NCBI GenBank assembly: GCA_026014905.1
Contig: JAOZHK010000070.1
Location: forward strand, 1 to 6,591
Source of the DNA: Candidatus Bathyarchaeota archaeon
GTDB lineage: Archaea; Thermoproteota; Bathyarchaeia; RBG-16-48-13; GCA-020355125
Direction of reading: 5' to 3'
Length of the DNA: 6,591 bases
Shown here: positions 1 through 5,700 of the stretch, piece by piece
Layout: every line of letters starts with the position of its first letter
Position numbering within the stretch: the stretch's first letter is position 1
Notes under the pieces: model-generated
The model's database searches: none
What the model saw: the letters and a program-made list of their open reading frames with translations, nothing else
Told to the model about the DNA's origin: nothing
Translations under genes and position numbers: made by a program

Positions 1-1
1 C

Positions 2-76
2 GGGAATTATGTCGTTCAACAGATTGACGAATATAAGTTTGAAACTGGGATTCAGGCATATTCAATCACATGTTAA
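2..76 (+). CDS. 3' end of an unidentified upstream gene (partial)
   Basis: The frame starting at base 2 is open through the window's left edge and ends in TAA at 74-76, giving 24 residues that end in GIQAYSITC. The composition (mixed polar, acidic and aromatic residues, a plausible C-terminal beta strand) looks like real protein, and the direction matches the downstream genes. The alternative frame starting at ATG 9 reads into the regulator's start and has a low-complexity, AT-driven composition, so I prefer this reading. I do not recognise the family. The gene ends 110 bases before the next start, so it need not be in the same operon. The call rests only on a short open tail and could be chance. 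Confidence 0.4.
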   Translation, partial: GNYVVQQIDEYKFETGIQAYSITC

Positions 77-110
77 GGTAGGTTATTATGTGTTCTACTT
101 TAAAAAACGC

Positions 111-128
111 GATATTATTTATGATATC
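111..128. promoter_or_regulatory. Imperfect 18-bp inverted repeat, candidate operator
   Basis: The 18 bases form two 9-base half-sites (GATATTATT and TATGATATC) that match in 7 of 9 positions when one is reverse-complemented. The repeat overlaps the best TATA-like element ahead of the HTH regulator gene, where an autorepressor would block TBP/TFB binding. AT-rich archaeal intergenic DNA produces such repeats by chance, so assignment to the regulator is inference. Confidence 0.25.
118..126 (+). promoter_or_regulatory. Candidate archaeal TATA box for the regulator-led gene run
   Basis: TTTATGATA resembles an archaeal TATA element. Transcription would be expected to start roughly 25 bases downstream, near 145-155, giving a leader of about 35 bases before the ATG at 187. 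No convincing purine-rich BRE is visible just upstream, and the whole 90-150 stretch is AT-rich, so other placements (for example around 100-106) are possible. Confidence 0.3.
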
Positions 129-186
129 CTTTTAATGTTCTTAACAACAGATATTCTCATTAGTCTGCGAGTTGAAGTAGGATTCT

Positions 187-951
187 ATGGGTGAGTTAAA
201 ATTCGTCTCGTCACCAATTAATGATGTTCTTGCCAAAAGAATTGCTGGCGAACTCGTGTTTTCGTCTAATCCGGGGAGTACTCTTAAAAAATGGAGACGA
301 ATATTCCATACAACTCAATCCAACCTAGCTCAGAAACTGCGTATCTCACCCTCAGTCATCAGTGACTATGAAAATAATCGTCGAAGTCCTGGAGCGCGTT
401 TTATTCGCCGTTTCGTGCTTGCCTTAATCTCAATCGATGAAGCACGTGGAGGAACTTATCTTCGAGAATGGGCTCGACATTTCTCGAGTTCCATCGATGC
501 GATCCTAGATACGAAAGATTTTCCGAGTGGTGTTTCAGGCAAGAAACTCGTAAGTGCGGTTCAGGGAGTTCTTGTGGCGTGTCCTCACCTCATCGAGCGG
601 GAAGTTTATGGTTTCACGATCCTTGATAGTATCAAAGCGATTCAAACGCTCTCTGCTCAGAATGCATATCAAATATTTGGGACGACTACTCAGCGAGCTT
701 TGGTCTTTGCGAACGTTTCTCTAGGGAGATCACCAATGGTTGCCATTCGCGTGCATCCATTAAAGCCTTATATGGTTATCATCCATGGACCTCAACAGGT
801 AGATGAGCTTGCGATTCGATTAGCAGAGGTCGAACAAGTTCCATTAATCTTATCCAAGCGATCTAGTGTGGATGAACTTGTTATTCACCTCAACAAACTC
901 TATCAATCAATCATGGCTAAAAAAGGCGGGAATGTTACGGAGTCATTCTGA
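187..951 (+). CDS. Archaeal HTH transcriptional regulator (COG1709-like)
   Basis: A 254-residue DNA-binding protein. Residues about 31-69 form a Cro/C1-type (XRE, HTH_3) helix-turn-helix: KKWRRIF, then TQSNLAQKL (first helix), then SPSVISDYE (recognition helix), then NNRRSPG. The N-terminal lead-in with KRIAGELVFSSNPG is typical of the archaeal family of predicted regulators that I recall as COG1709. The remaining 180 residues are a conserved C-terminal domain of unknown ligand, with a beta-rich segment around 169-200 (ALVFANVSLG, MVAIRVHP, YMVIIHGP). The ATG at 187 is chosen because it gives the full family N-terminus. The region upstream (GTAGGATTCT) has only a weak Shine-Dalgarno match, so the mRNA may be leaderless or poorly led. 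The gene ends 17 bases before the DUF92 gene, suggesting cotranscription. The target genes are unknown; the inverted repeat at 111-128 could be its own operator. Confidence 0.85.
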   Translation: MGELKFVSSPINDVLAKRIAGELVFSSNPGSTLKKWRRIFHTTQSNLAQKLRISPSVISDYENNRRSPGARFIRRFVLALISIDEARGGTYLREWARHFSSSIDAILDTKDFPSGVSGKKLVSAVQGVLVACPHLIEREVYGFTILDSIKAIQTLSAQNAYQIFGTTTQRALVFANVSLGRSPMVAIRVHPLKPYMVIIHGPQQVDELAIRLAEVEQVPLILSKRSSVDELVIHLNKLYQSIMAKKGGNVTESF

Positions 952-968
952 ACCAGGAATCTAAATCC

Positions 969-1781
969 ATGACGGAAAATCTCATCCTATGGACAATAAG
1001 TGTTCTGATTGTAGTGACATTTGGATATATTTCTTACCGCTTAAATGTACTTGACCTTCAAGGCTTTACTGCAGCGACAGCCATTGGCTGCGCCGTAATC
1101 TTTCTTGGAGGCATTCAATGGTTCATTCTTCTTGCCTCATTCTTAATCATCGCTAGCATCACAACTAAGTATCGATATGATCAGAAAACCGTTTTGTACT
1201 CAGCTCATGAGAAAAAAGGTGCCCGAGGCTGGCGAAATGTCATGGCAAATGGAGGCATTGCCATTTTATCCTCTGTCGGTTACGGTTTCACTAATTCAGT
1301 AATATTTGAAGTAATGTTCTTAGGGGCTGTTAGTACAGCTGCTGCAGATACTCTTGCAACTGAGCTTGGGTTATTAAGCATAAATGAACCCCGATTAATA
1401 ACCGCTTTACGCCAACGAGTTAAACGAGGTGTCTCAGGTGGCGTCACATTACTAGGTGAATTAGCAACATTACTTGGTACGTTTTTAATAGCAATCGTGG
1501 CATCGGTTATCGGCCTAGGTGGATTGTCTCCTCTACAATTATGGATGATCAGCCTCATTTCCGGGGTTCTTGGTTCAATCGTTGACAGTATTCTCGGTGC
1601 GACACTTCAAGGCAGGTATGAATGTCCAATCTGTTCTCAAGAGACGGAAAGAAGGACTCATTGTAATTGCTTAACCAGCTTGAAAAAAGGATATGCCTTC
1701 ATTGATAATAACTTCGTGAATCTTGGCTCTACAACTGTGGGAGCTTTAATCGCGATGGGACTAATTATGCTTGGAATCTAA
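969..1781 (+). CDS. DUF92/TMEM19 family integral membrane protein, VTE6-like
   Basis: A 270-residue membrane protein with about seven to eight hydrophobic segments (near 5-21, 34-48, 50-66, 94-107, 111-126, 162-184, 188-208 and 250-269). Family landmarks are visible: GWRNVMANG (87-95), ADTLATELG (126-134), a basic loop followed by GVSGGVTLLG (154-163), and GSIVDSILGA (202-211). A small cytosolic loop carries CPIC (219-222) and HCNC (231-234), a likely zinc-binding Cys cluster, followed by DNNFVN. The plant member VTE6 is a phytyl-phosphate kinase, and the family resembles polyprenol and dolichol kinases. A role in prenyl-phosphate salvage for archaeal lipids is therefore a reasonable inference but unproven here. 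AGGAA at 957-961 lies 7 bases before the ATG. The downstream HAD-Pcc1 gene begins 16 bases after the stop. Confidence 0.85.
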   Translation: MTENLILWTISVLIVVTFGYISYRLNVLDLQGFTAATAIGCAVIFLGGIQWFILLASFLIIASITTKYRYDQKTVLYSAHEKKGARGWRNVMANGGIAILSSVGYGFTNSVIFEVMFLGAVSTAAADTLATELGLLSINEPRLITALRQRVKRGVSGGVTLLGELATLLGTFLIAIVASVIGLGGLSPLQLWMISLISGVLGSIVDSILGATLQGRYECPICSQETERRTHCNCLTSLKKGYAFIDNNFVNLGSTTVGALIAMGLIMLGI

Positions 1782-1782
1782 T

Positions 1783-1787
1783 GGAGG
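1783..1787 (+). promoter_or_regulatory. Shine-Dalgarno site fixing the HAD-Pcc1 start at 1798
   Basis: GGAGG lies directly after the DUF92 stop and 10 bases before ATG 1798. This favours ATG 1798 over an in-frame TTG at 1771, which would overlap the DUF92 gene, read through this ribosome site and add nine residues before the conserved FDMDG motif. Confidence 0.7.
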
Positions 1788-1797
1788 AAGAAGCGAT

Positions 1798-2679
1798 ATG
1801 ATACAACTGGTGGTTTTTGATATGGATGGAGTGCTTGTTGATATTGATAGCAGCTGGCAGGTCATTCATCGAGCATTTTCCGTCAATAATGTCGACAACT
1901 TTCGAAGGCATCTGCAGGGTGAAATCACTTACGCCGAATTCATGCGCTCTGATATCAACCTTTGGGGCAGGGTTCATCAAGATCAGATTCAGCAGTTATT
2001 TACAACGGTCCCCCTCATGAAGGGAGTGATGACGACGTTCGCTCAGTTACGTCGAGCTGGAAAAACCACAGCTATCATTAGCAGTGGGTTGATGCCCTTG
2101 GCCAACCGACTCCGCTCGCTCTTTGATATCGATTATGTTTATGCTAACGAATTGAGAACCGATGCTGAGGGATATTTGACCGGAGAAGGGAATAGCTACG
2201 TTACCCTTGACAACAAAGAGGACATACTAACACAGCTCTGTACTCGTACAAAAATCTTGCCAGAGAACTGCGTAGTCGTTGGAGATAGTCGATTCGATCT
2301 CCCCCTTTTTCACCATGCAGGGTTAAGTATCGCTTTCAACGCCAAAGACTCTGCAATTAAGCATGCTGCTGATATCGCAATCCCATCTTCCGATCTTCGC
2401 GACGTGCTGCCATGGGTTCTTGCAGATGAAATAACTCGAAGCACTCTCTCCTTTACTTATCCTTCTGCCCAACAAGCAACGACTATCGTCAAAGCCATTT
2501 CTCCTGATAACCTTCATCTTCCAGATGGATTACATATCACCTCGCATTATCATGAACACGAGGTCACGATCCACATCGTCAGCACAAAAGGACTTAGTAC
2601 CTTACTAGCGACTCTTGATGATCTACTGCTTAACATACAAATTGTTGAAAAGACTTTTCCTGTTCTAGACAATGCGTGA
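1798..2679 (+). CDS. HAD-family phosphatase (SerB-like) fused to a C-terminal Pcc1-like KEOPS domain
   Basis: A 293-residue cytosolic protein with two parts. Residues 1-210 are a HAD hydrolase of the phosphoserine-phosphatase type: motif I FDMDGVLVD with nucleophile D8 and acid/base D10, a helical cap (about 15-75), motif II IISSG (S95 or S96), motif III lysine K140 in LDNKEDIL, and motif IV GDSRFDLPLF with D163 and D167. All catalytic positions look intact; the substrate is unknown. Residues about 216-287 match the Pcc1 pattern: a first strand LSFTYPS, then AQQATTIVKAISPDN, a strand pair (LHITSHYH, EVTIHIVST), then the hallmark GLSTLLATLDDLLLNIQIVE helix (compare SALRATLN in stand-alone Pcc1). 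Pcc1 is the dimerising subunit of KEOPS, which makes t6A on tRNA. Its position just ahead of S3Ae fits the usual archaeal pcc1 location. The phosphatase call is firm; the Pcc1 call is from pattern and context. Confidence 0.82.
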   Translation: MIQLVVFDMDGVLVDIDSSWQVIHRAFSVNNVDNFRRHLQGEITYAEFMRSDINLWGRVHQDQIQQLFTTVPLMKGVMTTFAQLRRAGKTTAIISSGLMPLANRLRSLFDIDYVYANELRTDAEGYLTGEGNSYVTLDNKEDILTQLCTRTKILPENCVVVGDSRFDLPLFHHAGLSIAFNAKDSAIKHAADIAIPSSDLRDVLPWVLADEITRSTLSFTYPSAQQATTIVKAISPDNLHLPDGLHITSHYHEHEVTIHIVSTKGLSTLLATLDDLLLNIQIVEKTFPVLDNA

Positions 2680-2687
2680 GAAAGCAA

Positions 2688-2699
2688 ACCTTTTAAAGT
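2688..2699 (+). promoter_or_regulatory. Candidate internal promoter for the S3Ae gene
   Basis: The 65-base gap between the HAD-Pcc1 stop and S3Ae contains AACCTTTTAAAG, a TATA-like core (TTTTAAA, 2692-2698) with A-rich sequence before it. A start about 25 bases downstream would leave a leader of roughly 20-25 bases that includes the GGAGG at 2733. This is the largest gap inside the otherwise tight gene run, so a separate promoter for a highly expressed ribosomal protein is plausible. Confidence 0.33.
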
Positions 2700-2732
2700 T
2701 CTAGTTCTTCTTCATTTCTCTATCAGGAAATT

Positions 2733-2738
2733 GGAGGT
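2733..2738 (+). promoter_or_regulatory. Strong Shine-Dalgarno site supporting the TTG start of S3Ae
   Basis: GGAGGT lies 6 bases before the TTG at 2745-2747. No ATG lies at a suitable distance. The first in-frame ATG (2784) would delete the basic N-terminus and has no comparable ribosome site, so this element decides the start. Confidence 0.75.
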
Positions 2739-2744
2739 TTACAT

Positions 2745-3365
2745 TTGTCTAGACGACGCCGTCGAATCCAGGATAAGTGGCGCATGAAAGACTGGTATAA
2801 CGTAAATAGTCCATCTTATTTCGGAGGGAAATTAATTGCATCTGTCCCTGCCAACAGCGCCGAAGATATGATTGGACGGGTCATTGGAGTTACCTTATAC
2901 GATATAACTGAAGATATTTCCCAATATCACTTAAAACTCAATTTTCAAGTTGTTGAACTCCAAGATAACGTCGCCCAAACGATCTTTAAAGGACATGAGT
3001 ATACTGGAGATTATCTGCGAAGCTTAGTGCGTCGTGGAAGCACTCGAATTGACGCGATCGTGAATATTACCACCAAAGATGACTTTCAACTCCGCGTTTC
3101 CATCGTCGCTTTCTCAGTTCTCCGCGTCCGGCAATCTCAAATACTGAATGTTCGACGGATTATTCGGGAAATTGTGGCTGAAAGAGCCACTTCACTATTC
3201 TTTGAGCAATTTGTTCAAGAAGCGGTTCTCGGTAAAATTGCATCAGATATCTACAATGAAGCAAAAAAGATTGTACCACTACGCCATGTAGGTATTCGCA
3301 AATCAAAATTGATTACTTACCCTCCTGAAGCAATTTCCTCAGAAAACATCGAAGTCCTTGCATAG
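2745..3365 (+). CDS. rps3ae: Small-subunit ribosomal protein eS1 (S3Ae)
   Basis: A 206-residue structural protein of the archaeal 30S subunit, homologous to eukaryotic eS1/RPS3A. The N-terminus is very basic (SRRRRR at 2-7), followed by KDWYNVNSPSYFGG (15-28), the family's WY...P..FGG signature. The middle holds GRVIGVTLYDIT (44-55) and the hallmark GHEYTGDYLRSLVRRGSTRIDAIV (83-106), a conserved RNA-contacting region. The C-terminal part, with LGKIASDIYNEAKKIVPLRHVGIRKSKL (162-189), is also typical. Length matches the family. Translation most likely begins at TTG 2745 with GGAGGT 6 bases upstream; family alignment supports keeping the basic N-terminus. The gene stops 3 bases before the broken nucleotidyltransferase gene. 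A Pcc1 domain encoded immediately upstream agrees with the recurrent archaeal pcc1-rps3ae pairing. Confidence 0.95.
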   Translation: MSRRRRRIQDKWRMKDWYNVNSPSYFGGKLIASVPANSAEDMIGRVIGVTLYDITEDISQYHLKLNFQVVELQDNVAQTIFKGHEYTGDYLRSLVRRGSTRIDAIVNITTKDDFQLRVSIVAFSVLRVRQSQILNVRRIIREIVAERATSLFFEQFVQEAVLGKIASDIYNEAKKIVPLRHVGIRKSKLITYPPEAISSENIEVLA

Positions 3366-3368
3366 GTC

Positions 3369-4003
3369 ATGGTATCAACTCGAGTTCTCAGACAGATCCA
3401 ACGAGAAAAAGTTGCGAAAGAAGCAGCACAGTTGCTTTACCGTCACGTTACCGAGAACTATTTATCCGCAAAACAAGCTGCTGCTCGAAATTTACACACA
3501 GATATTACCGACTAATGCGCAAGTTGCTCATGCGCTGGACGCTTTATCAAGCCAGATCGGGGGATCAGCTCGCAATCAATTACTGATAACACTACGCGCG
3601 CGTGTCACGCATTACAGATCATGCAATTACTCCATTCTTTCAATCCACGATTAATCGGAAGCGTCTGGCGAGGACCCGCCCGACAAGGGAGTGATATAGA
3701 TCTCGAAGTTTTTTGTGATACTCCGCAATCTGTGATAAACCGCCTCCAATCAACATATCCTGATATAACTCAAATTCTTGATGAGAAGACAGCAACTGGA
3801 AGAATTGATCAGTTTCTACATATTACTTTCCCTATATCTCCAACATGTTGCTGCGATATCAATGTGAAATGCCAAGATCTGCTTTTTGTGAGACGTATCT
3901 GTGAAGTGTACAATGACGTAATTACCGGATTAACACCTATATGCAGTTACAACAGGTCCTAGCCACAGATCCTCTTCAACGATTTCTTCCAAAAGAAAGA
4001 TAA
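3369..4003 (+). pseudogene. Nucleotidyltransferase-fold protein gene broken by three frameshifts
   Basis: Coding signal runs across the whole span but in changing frames. Piece 1 (ATG 3369 to about 3503, MVSTRVLRQIQREKVAKE...) hits TAA at 3513. Piece 2 (about 3505-3597, LPTNAQVAHALD...) is in the next frame. Piece 3 (about 3603-3938) carries LIGSVWRGPARQGSDIDLEVF, the polymerase-beta-type motif GS...SDID of minimal nucleotidyltransferases. Piece 4 (3941-4003) ends MQLQQVLATDPLQRFLPKER. The breaks are: one extra or two missing bases at about 3501-3507; an extra CG in the (CG)4 run at 3595-3602; and an extra AT at 3939-3942. Correcting all three gives one frame of 211 codons. Stitched together it reads like an archaeal nucleotidyltransferase-domain protein of unknown substrate. 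As written only a 48-residue N-terminal peptide follows the first start. Either the gene has decayed recently (no nonsense changes apart from those caused by the shifts) or the sequence contains errors. Its position 3 bases after S3Ae suggests former cotranscription. Confidence 0.75.
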
Positions 4004-4025
4004 ACGTGGCTTCCGAGTTAATCAT

Positions 4026-4030
4026 GAGGA
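4026..4030 (+). promoter_or_regulatory. Shine-Dalgarno site for the GTG start at 4038
   Basis: GAGGA lies 7 bases ahead of GTG 4038. The ATG at 4024 that overlaps it is in another frame, so the GTG, which places the conserved nucleotide-binding loop at residue 8, is the best start. Confidence 0.6.
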
Positions 4031-4037
4031 ATACGAG

Positions 4038-5336
4038 GTGCAAGCCGTTATTCTCGCTGCTGGAGAAGGTACCCGTCTCCAACCTCTAACGTTAACACGC
4101 TCAAAACATATGATTTCACTCACAGGTAAACCTCTGCTAGAATATCTCCTCGAAGCCTTACGAGAGAATGGAATCCACGACATTATCCTGATAACAGGCT
4201 ACCATGAAACGCTTCTAAAAAATTATTTCCACGACGGCTCCAACTGGAATTTAAATATCAAATATGTTCGCCAAGACGCGTATCTTGGATCTGGTCACGC
4301 GGTAGGGTGTGCCGAACCCATAGTGACTGATGATTTTTTCCTCACCCTCTACGGCGATCTCTTAGTACACCCAGATGCTATTCGCTCTCTTCTTCGCCTG
4401 CACCACACTCATCACACCCCGGTGATAAGCGTCGTTCAAGTCACTAACCCTCAACACTATGGCGTCACGCTGATTCAGAACGGACAAGTCACTCAGATCA
4501 TCGAAAAGCCTGAAACCGCCAACTATGGAAACCTCATTAACGCGGGTATCTACATATTCCCCAAATCAATCTTCCCAGTAATACACAACACACCTAAATC
4601 TCCTCGCGGAGAACTAGAGATCACTGATACCATCCGAACCATGATTGCTTGTAAAATGTCCTTCCTCCCTAACGAGCTACCTACCCAACACTGGCTCGAT
4701 ATCGGAAGACCCTGGGACTTGTTCACTGCATCCAAACGACTACTCTCCTTCAAGACCCCCATGCCCCAAGTGCAGGGAGAGATAGAGCCTGGCACCACTA
4801 TCCGCGGACCTGTACATATCGAAAAAAGCGCGCGAATTCGATCAGGAGTTTATATTGAAGGCCCTGTTTATATTGGACGGCACTCAGATATTGGGCCAAA
4901 TACCTACATTCGACCCTTTACCAATATCGCAAACGACGTCCGAATCGGTCATGCATGCGAAGTGAAAAACAGCATTATTCTCTCAGAAACGCATATCGGC
5001 CATCTCTCATATGTTGGCGATAGTATTATTGGCGCTAAGTGTAACTTCGGCGCAGGCACCATCACCGCAAATCTCCGATTCAACGAAGCAAATGTCAACG
5101 TCAGGATCAAAGAACAGCTTCAGGACAGCGGTCGCCGAAAACTCGGTGTCATTATGGGAGATAACGTCAAAACCGGGATCAACGTACAAATCATGCCGGG
5201 AATCAAAATTGGATGTAATGCATGGATCGGACCTGGCACTCAGGTTACAGCAGACGTGCCGGCAGGGTATTTTTATCGACAATCGAAAAATGGTGCAATG
5301 ACTTTGACACCGATACGAATAGGTGAAGATGAATGA
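4038..5336 (+). CDS. glmU: Bifunctional sugar-1-phosphate nucleotidylyltransferase/acetyltransferase (archaeal GlmU type)
   Basis: A 432-residue cytosolic enzyme with two domains. Residues 1-235 are a nucleotidyltransferase: LAAGEGTRLQPLT (7-19) binds the nucleotide, K23 follows in RSKHM (where RPKPM is more usual), YGD (105-107) holds the metal-binding Asp, then EKPE (156-159), NAGIYIF (168-174), GELEITD (191-197) and WLDIG (219-223). Residues about 250-405 are a left-handed beta-helix of hexapeptide repeats (TTIRGP, ARIRSG, VYIEGP, VYIGRH and so on). It includes GHLSYVGDSIIG (321-332), where H322 aligns with the catalytic His of bacterial GlmU, and NFGAGTITAN (336-345). The archaeal family (compare M. 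jannaschii MJ1101, TIGR03992) acetylates glucosamine-1-phosphate and makes UDP-GlcNAc for glycans; exact sugar specificity here is inferred, since related glucose- or dTDP-type enzymes share the fold. GTG start. The stop overlaps the next gene (ATGA), implying translational coupling. Confidence 0.88.
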   Translation: MQAVILAAGEGTRLQPLTLTRSKHMISLTGKPLLEYLLEALRENGIHDIILITGYHETLLKNYFHDGSNWNLNIKYVRQDAYLGSGHAVGCAEPIVTDDFFLTLYGDLLVHPDAIRSLLRLHHTHHTPVISVVQVTNPQHYGVTLIQNGQVTQIIEKPETANYGNLINAGIYIFPKSIFPVIHNTPKSPRGELEITDTIRTMIACKMSFLPNELPTQHWLDIGRPWDLFTASKRLLSFKTPMPQVQGEIEPGTTIRGPVHIEKSARIRSGVYIEGPVYIGRHSDIGPNTYIRPFTNIANDVRIGHACEVKNSIILSETHIGHLSYVGDSIIGAKCNFGAGTITANLRFNEANVNVRIKEQLQDSGRRKLGVIMGDNVKTGINVQIMPGIKIGCNAWIGPGTQVTADVPAGYFYRQSKNGAMTLTPIRIGEDE

Positions 5337-5686
5337 CAAAAAAGGGATTGACTATTGACGAAATAAAAAAGATTTTTCCCCATCTAGCGCAAGAGTTACG
5401 AGGAGAAAATCAATCGATACCCATATCCGGTGTCCGCTCCGATCCCTCGCCAACGGAAGATTGGAAAGGGTATAGTCCCGATGTAATTGATTTTCTTCGA
5501 CGCTGCACAACTATCGCGGAAGGATTAGAAATTATTGATTTCCTCGAGTCTCAGCAAGAGATTACTCCAGATTACGCTAAGCGACTTCGCAAACAGCTTA
5601 AGAATCAGGGAATCCGAAGTTTTGGTTCCAAGAAGGAACAGGATTTTTATCTAAAAAAGGCTCAGAAACCATCAACGTCATGTTGA
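5333..5686 (+). CDS. Conserved archaeal protein, DUF2095-like
   Basis: A 117-residue soluble protein with no signal peptide or membrane segment. Recognisable features are an N-terminal helix with IDEIKKIFPHLAQELRGE (8-25), a short IPISGVRSDP strand (29-38), GYSPDVIDFLRRCTTIAEGLEIIDFLE (45-71), then the basic helix ITPDYAKRLRKQLKNQGIRSFGSKKE (77-102). This layout (FP.L, GV R, P..IDFIRRC, EI.DYLE, YA..LR.QL...G.RSFG) is what I remember of the archaea-specific family DUF2095; the name is from memory. Function is unknown. The charged C-terminal region could bind nucleic acid or another protein. The start codon overlaps the GlmU-like gene's stop by 4 bases (ATGA), and AGGTGA at 5321-5326 lies 6 bases upstream, so it is probably translated together with that enzyme. 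It is the last gene of the plus-strand run. Confidence 0.78.
   Translation: MTKKGLTIDEIKKIFPHLAQELRGENQSIPISGVRSDPSPTEDWKGYSPDVIDFLRRCTTIAEGLEIIDFLESQQEITPDYAKRLRKQLKNQGIRSFGSKKEQDFYLKKAQKPSTSC
5653..5658 (-). terminator. Candidate T-run terminator for the ychF-like gene
   Basis: On the minus strand this reads CCTTTTTTAG, a run of six T about 43 bases past the GTPase stop codon. Archaeal RNA polymerase can terminate at such T-runs without a hairpin. It lies inside the 3' end of the DUF2095-like gene, so the two convergent transcripts would overlap. Confidence 0.35.
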
Positions 5687-5700
5687 TACGCGTGCGTGTA

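Noticed and set aside
9..194. A 61-codon plus-strand frame starting at ATG 9
   Set aside because: AT-driven, low-complexity residues, no ribosome site, and it overlaps both the better-supported upstream tail and the start of the HTH regulator.
1771..1797. TTG 1771 as an upstream start for the HAD-Pcc1 gene
   Set aside because: It would overlap the DUF92 gene, translate through the GGAGG site and add nine unconserved residues. ATG 1798 has that site at proper spacing and begins just before the HAD motif.
3358..3654. A 98-codon frame taken as a gene of its own (MHRSWYQLEF...)
   Set aside because: Its first half is the wrong frame over the start of the nucleotidyltransferase (the ATG at 3369 gives the family-like N-terminus). 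Only its second half is genuine coding, as piece 2 of the broken gene.
4004..4037. A separate promoter for the GlmU-like gene
   Set aside because: The 34-base gap holds no TATA-like element at a usable distance. Read-through from upstream or a promoter inside the broken gene is equally likely, and I cannot point to one.
5007..5339. Open frames on both strands inside the acetyltransferase domain region
   Set aside because: They are shadows of the hexapeptide-repeat coding sequence, with Cys/Ser-rich or unstructured composition and no ribosome sites.
5687..5700. The 14-base intergenic TACGCGTGCGTGTA as a palindromic protein-binding site
   Set aside because: The two halves match only imperfectly, the site is too short, and it lies between two gene ends where an operator is not expected.
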